A stretch of 11,342 nt of DNA. Source: an uncultured delta proteobacterium (GTDB lineage: Bacteria > Desulfobacterota > Syntrophorhabdia > Syntrophorhabdales > Syntrophorhabdaceae). The stretch covers positions 1 through 11,342 of the forward strand of contig CAIQJW010000283.1 in NCBI GenBank assembly GCA_903872255.1. The letters run 5' to 3'. This document shows positions 5,892 through 11,342 of the stretch, in pieces. Positions within the stretch are counted from its first letter, which is position 1, and every line of letters begins with the position of its first letter. Below the pieces are notes generated by a model. It saw only the letters and a program-made list of their open reading frames with translations. It was not told the DNA's origin and made no database searches. A program made the position numbers and the translations under genes.

Positions 5892-6836
5892 ATGGGTCTT
5901 ATAAATATAGACAATAACGAAGTCAAGCTTATCATGGTCGGAGGCAAGGGCGGGGTCGGCAAGACTACGTGCGCCTCGGGGATAGCACTCAAGATGGCCC
6001 GCGACGGGAGACGGGTCCTCATCATTACGAGCGATCCGGCGCCGTCATTATCGGACATTTTCGAGAAGGAAATAGGCGATAATGAGACGCGCATCCACGA
6101 TACATATGAACTGTACGGGCTCGAGGTATCCTCCGATATCGTGCTCAAGAGATGGAAGAAACGGTTCGGGCCCGAGATCTATGAGGTCGTGTCATCATTT
6201 GCGAACGTTGATTATGATTTTGTCGAATATATCGGCACTGCACCGGGCATCGAGGAAGAGTATATGCTCAATTTCATCATGGAGCTCGTCGAAGGCGGCT
6301 CGTATGATGTGGTTGTATGGGACACCGCTCCGGCAGGCCATACATTGAGGCTCCTTAAACTTCCCGAGCTTTTCCTGACGCACATGGAAGCCGCAACGAA
6401 GTTTTATATGAATATCTACGGGTATATCGAAAAAGTAAAGGACACCGTGCGCCTGAAAGAATCGAAAAAGACCCTGCTTCAAATAATTGCGGGGTGGGAG
6501 GCCCTGTCAGAGCGTATTGTCGAATTCATCCGGGACGGCAATTCGGTGAAATACCTCATCGTTACGATACCGGAGGCCCTCGGCGTAAAGATGACGAACC
6601 GTGTGATCGGGGAATTGGAAGAAAATCATCTTACCGTCGAGAACCTCGTTATCAATAATGTCGTGCGCGATGCGGACTGTGAATTCCATCGCCAGCGAAA
6701 GGAGATGCAGGAACATTATATCGATGAGCTGGCAAAAACGTACGGGAGCAAGAGCCGGACGATACTCTATCTTGCCCCGCATGAAATAAAGGGCATGGAA
6801 AAGATCGCCGGCATCGCCGATGCCCTTTTCGGGTAG
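5892..6836 (+). CDS. ArsA/Get3-like P-loop ATPase, single domain
   Basis: The 314-residue protein has the deviant Walker A of the SIMIBI ATPases (VGGKGGVGKTT, Lys19 and Lys24). Switch I is SDPAPSLSD, with Asp48 at the position of the catalytic Asp of Get3. A segment GTAPGIEEEYM precedes switch II, WDTAPAGHTLRLLKLP (143-158). Family members work as dimers, either as the ATPase of arsenite export or as chaperones delivering tail-anchored membrane proteins. No arsB, arsR or arsD is nearby, so arsenic resistance is unsupported. The region matching the zinc-binding CxxC of Get3 reads C263-E-F-H266. Switch I has Pro51 where His is usual. It follows the cytochrome pair after 33 bases and ends two bases before rsmD, so it is probably cotranscribed with both. 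Targeting of a membrane-anchored partner is inference only. Confidence 0.88.
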   Translation: MGLINIDNNEVKLIMVGGKGGVGKTTCASGIALKMARDGRRVLIITSDPAPSLSDIFEKEIGDNETRIHDTYELYGLEVSSDIVLKRWKKRFGPEIYEVVSSFANVDYDFVEYIGTAPGIEEEYMLNFIMELVEGGSYDVVVWDTAPAGHTLRLLKLPELFLTHMEAATKFYMNIYGYIEKVKDTVRLKESKKTLLQIIAGWEALSERIVEFIRDGNSVKYLIVTIPEALGVKMTNRVIGELEENHLTVENLVINNVVRDADCEFHRQRKEMQEHYIDELAKTYGSKSRTILYLAPHEIKGMEKIAGIADALFG

Positions 6837-6838
6837 CC

Positions 6839-7411
6839 ATGTCAACGATACGGATCACCGGCGGCAGGCTTAATGGGATGTCGATACATGTCCTCACGAA
6901 CGATGTTGCCAGGTACACATCTTCCAAGGTCAGGCAGGCGGTATTCAACATGATAGGCGATATTGAAGGGCTATCCGTGCTTGAATTGTTCGCGGGATCA
7001 GGATCATTTTCAATAGAGGCATTAAGCAGGGGTGCAGCCTCGGCAACCCTGGTCGAAGCCAACAGAAAAATGACGGACCTTATTGAGAGCAACCTTGCAA
7101 AAACGGCCCTAAATAAATATTGCCAAGTCTTGCATATGGATGTAAGATATGCCGTCCCTTTGCTATTTGGAAGGAAGTGCATATATGATATTATTTTCAT
7201 GGATCCTCCCTATGAGATGGGATACGTGATGCAGATCATGACACTTCTTCAGGCCCATCCGGTTTATACCCCTGACACCATAACTATAGCCGAATATGCG
7301 CGGCGCGAAAATGATACGCTAACGTATTGCGAAGGCTTCGAGAACCAAAAGACCAGAATGTACGGGGATACAGCCATATCTGTTCTGAGAAATATCAATC
7401 TTCCGGCGTAA
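6839..7411 (+). CDS. rsmD: RsmD-family 16S rRNA guanine-N2 methyltransferase
   Basis: The 190-residue product is of normal RsmD length. It starts with MSTIRITGGRLNG and has the SAM-binding motif VLELFAGSGSFSIEALSRGA (residues 47-66) and the catalytic DPPY motif (122-125), typical of N2-guanine methylation. In E. coli the enzyme modifies G966 of 16S rRNA in the 30S subunit. The usual RPT-DRVRE-LFN segment here reads RYTSSKVRQAVFN (25-37), a mild deviation. The gene begins two bases after the ArsA stop with no clear ribosome binding site, suggesting coupling. It directly precedes coaD, the order seen in many bacteria, which supports the call. Confidence 0.93.
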   Translation: MSTIRITGGRLNGMSIHVLTNDVARYTSSKVRQAVFNMIGDIEGLSVLELFAGSGSFSIEALSRGAASATLVEANRKMTDLIESNLAKTALNKYCQVLHMDVRYAVPLLFGRKCIYDIIFMDPPYEMGYVMQIMTLLQAHPVYTPDTITIAEYARRENDTLTYCEGFENQKTRMYGDTAISVLRNINLPA

Positions 7412-7423
7412 GAAGGAGAGGTC

Positions 7424-7909
7424 ATGAAACAAAAGCTCGCAGTTTATCCAGGTTCCTTTGATCCCGTCACGTTTGGTCATCTCGATATTCTCCAACGCGG
7501 GCTTGAGCTTTTCGATACAGTTATTATCGCTATAGCGTATAATATAGAGAAAAAAGGATTGTTTAAGTTCGAAGAACGGAAGGAGCTTATCCAGCAATCC
7601 ATAAGTGGGAATACAAACGTCATGATCGACAGTTTCGATGGGCTCCTTATCGATTATGTAAAAAAAGTGAATGCGAGGTTCGTTATCCGGGGTTTAAGGG
7701 CCATGAGCGATTTTGAATACGAATTTCAGATGGCATCCATCAACAGGACGTTGAACCCGGGGATGGACACCCTTTTCATGATGACGAGCAAAGATTACTT
7801 TTTCATAAGCTCCCGAACGATCAAGGAAGTGGCACAATTTCATGGTTCTGTCAGCAGTTTCGTCCCGGCCCCTGTTGAAAAGAGGCTTAAGGAAATTTAC
7901 GAGGGGTAA
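7424..7909 (+). CDS. coaD: Phosphopantetheine adenylyltransferase
   Basis: The 161-residue protein shows the nucleotidyltransferase signature YPGSFDPVTFGHLDI, with the T-x-G-H motif at residues 16-19. It also has the RGLRAMSDFEYE segment (89-100) and the nucleotide-binding ISSRTIKE (128-135). It is the penultimate enzyme of coenzyme A synthesis, joining 4'-phosphopantetheine and ATP to form dephospho-CoA in the cytosol, and is usually a hexamer. AAGGAG ends five bases before the ATG. Its stop shares one base with the start of nfeD (TAATG). CoaBC, which acts earlier in the same pathway, begins three genes downstream. Confidence 0.97.
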   Translation: MKQKLAVYPGSFDPVTFGHLDILQRGLELFDTVIIAIAYNIEKKGLFKFEERKELIQQSISGNTNVMIDSFDGLLIDYVKKVNARFVIRGLRAMSDFEYEFQMASINRTLNPGMDTLFMMTSKDYFFISSRTIKEVAQFHGSVSSFVPAPVEKRLKEIYEG

Positions 7910-9195
7910 TGAAGAAACTCTGCGTCGCCGTTTCACTGATCGTCTTTGTCTTATTTGCCTCTCTCGTACATGCCGGAGATGTGTATACCGTACGCGTAAA
8001 CGGAGCGATCAATCCGCCCGTTGCAGGTTTTCTTGAAAATTCGATCAGCAAGGCGAACAAGGATAATGCCGAGGCGCTTGTCGTTCTTCTTGATACGCCG
8101 GGGGGGCTCGACTCCTCCATGCGGGATATAGTGAAGAAGATCATGGATTCCCCTGTACCTGTTGTTGTCTATGTGGCGCCCTCCGGTGCGCGCGCGGCAT
8201 CGGCGGGGGCCATAATCCTGCTGGCCTCCCATGTAGCCGCTATGGCGCCGGGCACGAACGTGGGTGCGGCCCATCCGGTCAATATCGGAAAAGAAAAGAC
8301 CGATGAAGTGATGATGAAAAAGGTGGTAAAGGATGCCGAGGCCTATTCGAAAAGCATAGCGGCGCAGCGTGGAAGAAACGTCGATTTTGCGGCGAAGGCC
8401 GTGACGGAAAGCATATCGATAACAGCAAAGGATGCCCTGACGAAAAAAGTGATCGATGTTATGGCGGACTCGGTCGACGACCTCCTTACGCAAATAGACG
8501 GCAGGAGTGTTGCGACGAAAAAAGGCACCGTCGTGCTGCACACGAAGGATGCGAAGAAGATCGATCTGCCGATGCCTTTCAAGTTTCGTTTTCTTGCCTA
8601 TGTCAGCGACCCGAATGTTGCATACATCCTTATGATGCTCGGGATCTACGGCATCCTCTTTGAATTTTACAGCCCCGGGGCGGTTTTCCCCGGTGTAATA
8701 GGCGGTGTATGCCTTATCCTGGCCCTGTATGCCTTTCAGGCAATACCGATCAGCTTTGCGGGTCTTGCGTTGATCCTCCTTGGTATCGTATTTTTTGTAT
8801 TGGAGGTAAAGATCGTGAGTCACGGGCTTCTGGGCATTGCAGGAATAGTAGCTGTCGTCATAGGGTCTCTCATGCTCGTCGATCTTCCCGGAAGTGCGCT
8901 TTCGATCTCCCTGTCCACCATCATCCTCGTTGCGGTCATCTCTGCCATATTCGTTTTCGGTATACTTTCTTTTGCCGTCAGGGCACAATTTATGAAAGTA
9001 AGGACAGGCCGGGAGGGCCTTATTGGGGAAACAGGTTTTGCCAGGAGCACGTTCACGGCAGGCGAAAAGGGTAAGGTCAATGTCCACGGAGAGATCTGGA
9101 GCGCCGTGAGCGAGGATACACTCAACGAGGGTGATGAGATCGTTGTTGCCGCCGTTGACAACCTCATCGTAAAAGTACGAAAAAAAGGAGGGTAA
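7909..9195 (+). CDS. nfeD: NfeD-family membrane serine protease (long, NfeD1b type)
   Basis: The 428-residue protein has a signal peptide (1-22) and a ClpP-like protease domain (about 25-200). About five membrane helices follow (roughly 235-358), then a C-terminal OB-fold NfeD domain (about 368-425). The nucleophile is probably Ser98 in RAASAGAI. By comparison with the archaeal PH1510 protease the general base is probably Lys138, giving a Ser-Lys dyad. LVVLLDTPGGLDSSM (58-71) is the strand-turn region forming the oxyanion hole. Such proteins cleave the hydrophobic C-terminal region of the stomatin-like partner, which is encoded two bases downstream here. The ATG overlaps the coaD stop by one base, with GAGGGG just ahead. 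The likely role is envelope quality control; the substrate set is inferred from family knowledge. Confidence 0.95.
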   Translation: MKKLCVAVSLIVFVLFASLVHAGDVYTVRVNGAINPPVAGFLENSISKANKDNAEALVVLLDTPGGLDSSMRDIVKKIMDSPVPVVVYVAPSGARAASAGAIILLASHVAAMAPGTNVGAAHPVNIGKEKTDEVMMKKVVKDAEAYSKSIAAQRGRNVDFAAKAVTESISITAKDALTKKVIDVMADSVDDLLTQIDGRSVATKKGTVVLHTKDAKKIDLPMPFKFRFLAYVSDPNVAYILMMLGIYGILFEFYSPGAVFPGVIGGVCLILALYAFQAIPISFAGLALILLGIVFFVLEVKIVSHGLLGIAGIVAVVIGSLMLVDLPGSALSISLSTIILVAVISAIFVFGILSFAVRAQFMKVRTGREGLIGETGFARSTFTAGEKGKVNVHGEIWSAVSEDTLNEGDEIVVAAVDNLIVKVRKKGG

Positions 9196-9197
9196 AC

Positions 9198-9959
9198 ATG
9201 GCTTTTTTATCAATTCCGTTCCTGTTTATTGTTGTCATCGTCATATTTTTTCTTTTTAGCGCTATCAAGATATTGAACGAATACGAAAGGGGGGTCATAT
9301 TCCGGCTCGGGCGGGTCCTCGGTACGCCAAAAGGCCCGGGGCTCATCATATTGATACCGATCATTGACCGGATGGTAAAAGTGAGCTTGAGGACCGTTGT
9401 CCTTGATATCCCTCCCCAGGACGTTATCACGCGCGACAACGTTTCGATCAAGGTCAATGCGGTCGTATATTTCCGCGTGGTCGACCCCTTGAAATGCATC
9501 ATCGATGTAGAGAATTTTCTGTATGCTACCAGCCAGCTTTCCCAGACAACCTTAAGAAGCGTTCTCGGACAGGCGGAGCTCGACGAGCTTCTTTCGCACA
9601 GGGAACAGCTGAATGACAGACTCCAGGAGATACTTGACACCCATACAGAATCATGGGGGATCAAGGTGTCCACTGTTGAAGTTAAAAACGTCGATCTCCC
9701 GCAGGAGATGCAGAGGGCCATTGCCCGTCAGGCTGAGGCCGAAAGAGAAAGAAGGGCCAAGATTATCAGCGCTGAAGGTGAATTCCAGGCCGCCACGAAA
9801 CTGGCGGAGGCTTCCGATATACTTGCCCGGAGCCCCATGTCGCTCCAGTTGCGCTATTTACAGACATTGATAGAGATATCAACGGAAAAGAATTCAACTA
9901 TCATATTTCCGTTGCCCATAGATCTGATAAAGATATTTGTAGACAAACTGACCAAGTAA
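9198..9959 (+). CDS. Slipin (stomatin/SPFH-band 7 family), NfeD partner
   Basis: The 253-residue protein has an N-terminal membrane segment (about 3-22). NEYERGVIFRLGRVLG opens the SPFH domain (about 27-190), and an Ala/Glu/Arg-rich coiled-coil stretch follows (ARQAEAERERRAKIISAEGE, 176-195). A hydrophobic C-terminal patch, STIIFPLPIDLIKIF (233-247), comes last; in archaeal stomatin a comparable patch is where the NfeD protease cuts. Slipins form membrane-bound oligomers that organise microdomains and regulate partner proteases. AGGAGG lies within the end of nfeD, five bases before the ATG, and the two genes are two bases apart, the conserved NfeD-stomatin arrangement. It is sometimes labelled HflK/HflC-like, but the length and partner point to slipin. 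Confidence 0.95.
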   Translation: MAFLSIPFLFIVVIVIFFLFSAIKILNEYERGVIFRLGRVLGTPKGPGLIILIPIIDRMVKVSLRTVVLDIPPQDVITRDNVSIKVNAVVYFRVVDPLKCIIDVENFLYATSQLSQTTLRSVLGQAELDELLSHREQLNDRLQEILDTHTESWGIKVSTVEVKNVDLPQEMQRAIARQAEAERERRAKIISAEGEFQAATKLAEASDILARSPMSLQLRYLQTLIEISTEKNSTIIFPLPIDLIKIFVDKLTK

Positions 9960-9973
9960 AGGAACCAGAAGTA

Positions 9974-11161
9974 ATGAGAAAACTGTTTGCTGTCCTCATC
10001 ATCGCGTCATTGTGTCTTGCCGGTACAGGTTATGCAGCCCCGGCGGCAAATGCCGGCAAGAAGTCTCCGCCCGCCGCCAAAAAGACGAAACAGGCGGATG
10101 TCCCGTATAAGGCCTTCATCATCGTAGAGGCCGACGGGGGAAAGATGATCGATGGTGCGGATGTTCATGAACGGCGGGCCCCCGCAAGTATAACCAAATT
10201 GATGGTCGCATACGTCGTCCTCAATAAGCTCGCGACGGGGACAATCAAATTGACCGATACCGTCACGGTATCAAAAAAGGCATCGCAGATCGGCGGAAGC
10301 CAGGTGTATCTGAAAGAGGGCGAGACATTTACACTCGAACAGCTGATGAAGGCGATGATGATCGCGTCGGGCAACGATGCGGCCCATGCGATAAGCGAAT
10401 ATGTCGCCGGCAGCAAGGACGAGATGATAAAACTCATGAACGCACAGGCGAAGACGCTTGGCCTTAACGATACAGAATTTTACTCCGTTCACGGCCTTCC
10501 GCCTTCAAAAGGGGAAAAAGAAGACCAGACGTCGTGCCATGACCTTGCGATCCTTGCCCGGGAACTCATCAAGAACCCGAAGATCCTCGAATGGACTTCG
10601 ATACAGACGGACACATTTCGAGACGGCAAGTTCGTATTGACAAATACGAACAAACTGCTGGGAAAGTTTCCCGGAACAGACGGCCTCAAGACGGGGTTTT
10701 ATTCCCAGGCAGGGTTTAATATCGTCGCCACAGCAAAGAGGGGCGACATGAGATTCATTGTCGTTGTCATGGGCAGCCCGTCGGGAAAAGTGCGCGACAT
10801 GTCGGCGATGGAAAAGTTGCAAAAGGCATTTGCGCAGTATAAAATGATAAGCGTCGTCAAAAAGGGCGAAGTGATAGAGCGGGACGTATTTCTCGTTGAC
10901 GGTAAATACAGAAAAATGAAAGGAGTGACCGAGAAGGGTTTCCTGTACCCGATGGATATTAACAAAAAGGGTGCGATCACAAAAGAGATCGTCCTGCCCG
11001 AAAGGGTAAAAGGGGAGATCAAAGAAGGGCAGAAACTTGGAGAACTTGTCATGAAACTTGACAACCGGGTGATCGGCAGGGTGAATATCGTTTCTCCCGT
11101 ATATGTCCCCAAGGCCAATCTCTTTACACGGTTTATCCGGAGACTCGGTCTTAATATCTAA
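9974..11161 (+). CDS. dacA: D-alanyl-D-alanine carboxypeptidase (PBP5/6-like, peptidase S11)
   Basis: The 395-residue protein has a signal peptide (about 1-22) and a short Ala/Lys/Pro-rich linker. The S11 penicillin-binding domain carries all three active-site motifs: S72-I-T-K75, S132-G-N134 and K239-T-G241. A beta-rich PBP5 C-terminal domain (about 290-380) and a terminal amphipathic stretch (LFTRFIRRLGLNI) follow; the latter probably anchors it to the outer face of the inner membrane as in E. coli PBP5. It removes the terminal D-Ala from peptidoglycan stem peptides and is a beta-lactam target. A weak AAAGGAA overlaps the end of the slipin gene upstream of the ATG. It is probably in the same transcript as nfeD-slipin and coaBC. 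The exact paralogue within the DacA/DacC/DacD group cannot be resolved. Confidence 0.93.
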   Translation: MRKLFAVLIIASLCLAGTGYAAPAANAGKKSPPAAKKTKQADVPYKAFIIVEADGGKMIDGADVHERRAPASITKLMVAYVVLNKLATGTIKLTDTVTVSKKASQIGGSQVYLKEGETFTLEQLMKAMMIASGNDAAHAISEYVAGSKDEMIKLMNAQAKTLGLNDTEFYSVHGLPPSKGEKEDQTSCHDLAILARELIKNPKILEWTSIQTDTFRDGKFVLTNTNKLLGKFPGTDGLKTGFYSQAGFNIVATAKRGDMRFIVVVMGSPSGKVRDMSAMEKLQKAFAQYKMISVVKKGEVIERDVFLVDGKYRKMKGVTEKGFLYPMDINKKGAITKEIVLPERVKGEIKEGQKLGELVMKLDNRVIGRVNIVSPVYVPKANLFTRFIRRLGLNI

Positions 11162-11162
11162 A

Positions 11163-11342
11163 ATGATAGAAAACCAGTTCAGTATGCTCCGCAACAAGGA
11201 GATCATCGTCGGGATAACCGGTGGGATCGCGGCATATAAGACGGCGGAGTTTATCAGGCTCCTGACGAGACGGGGCGCCAACGTTCATGTCGTCATGACG
11301 AAGAACGCCATGCAGTTCGTCACGCCGCTCACCTTCGAGACC
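11163..11342 (+). CDS. coaBC: CoaBC (Dfp) N-terminal fragment, cut by window edge
   Basis: Sixty codons are visible before the window ends. After a short leader the sequence reads KEIIVGITGGIAAYKTAEF, then LLTRRGANVHVVMTKNAM and QFVTPLTFET. These are the flavin-binding start of phosphopantothenoylcysteine decarboxylase (CoaC domain), normally fused to the CoaB ligase domain. The bifunctional enzyme makes 4'-phosphopantetheine from phosphopantothenate and cysteine, feeding CoaD, whose gene is in the same cluster. The ATG used is one base after the dacA stop; an internal ATG seven codons later also fits the family's usual N-terminus, and neither has a strong ribosome binding site. Whether the CoaB half is fused cannot be seen. 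Confidence 0.93.
   Translation, partial: MIENQFSMLRNKEIIVGITGGIAAYKTAEFIRLLTRRGANVHVVMTKNAMQFVTPLTFET

Noticed and set aside
6811..6828. Possible terminator at the end of the ArsA-like gene (GCATCGCCGATGC then CCTTTT)
   Set aside because: The stem is only a few base pairs, it lies inside the coding sequence, the T run is short, and rsmD starts two bases after the stop.
5892..6836. Arsenic-resistance operon
   Set aside because: The ATPase is ArsA-like, but no arsenite pump, arsenate reductase, ArsD or ArsR-type regulator is present; its neighbours are cytochromes and rsmD.
7951..9213. Long antisense open frame (420 codons) across nfeD
   Set aside because: Its translation is rich in Arg, His, Tyr and Asp with no domain or hydrophobic pattern, and it mirrors a well-defined protease gene. 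It is an open-frame by-product of codon use.

Overview
The window looks like chromosomal DNA from an anaerobic, respiratory Gram-negative bacterium, most like the former Deltaproteobacteria (Desulfobacterota, for example Syntrophorhabdales or Syntrophales). The reasons are a membrane-anchored 11-heme cytochrome c paired with a diheme cytochrome b, a COG4119-type Nudix protein, a one-domain ArsA ATPase, the NfeD/slipin pair, and a base composition near half G+C. The taxonomic placement is inference; there is no rRNA or other marker to fix it.

Layout. (1) Positions 1-99 hold the last 32 codons of a CBS-domain protein, facing a minus-strand cupin gene. The gap between them has five heptamer repeats and a terminator hairpin, all enclosed by a 13-bp inverted repeat. 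(2) The cupin gene diverges from enolase (eno), with a plausible promoter on each strand. eno ends in a very strong intrinsic terminator. (3) Converging on that terminator is a small minus-strand gene for an exported protein with eight cysteines and its own good promoter. Diverging from it is a CorA-family ion transporter with Ser-Met-Asn where the family has Gly-Met-Asn. (4) From 3464 to the right edge runs one tightly packed plus-strand gene cluster: Nudix hydrolase, 11-heme cytochrome c, cytochrome b, ArsA-type ATPase, rsmD, coaD, nfeD, slipin, D,D-carboxypeptidase, and the start of coaBC. The joins are overlaps or gaps of 1 to 33 bases.

Functionally, the c/b cytochrome pair is the most distinctive part. 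The b subunit should take electrons from the membrane quinol pool (or donate to it), and the anchored multiheme c protein should carry them through the periplasm. The following ArsA/Get3-like ATPase may be a membrane-protein targeting or maturation factor, or may simply share the transcript. The rest is housekeeping and envelope function: ribosomal RNA methylation, coenzyme A synthesis (coaD and coaBC, separated by three envelope genes), membrane quality control (NfeD protease with its slipin partner) and peptidoglycan trimming. I see no CRISPR array, tRNA, rRNA, transposase or phage gene.
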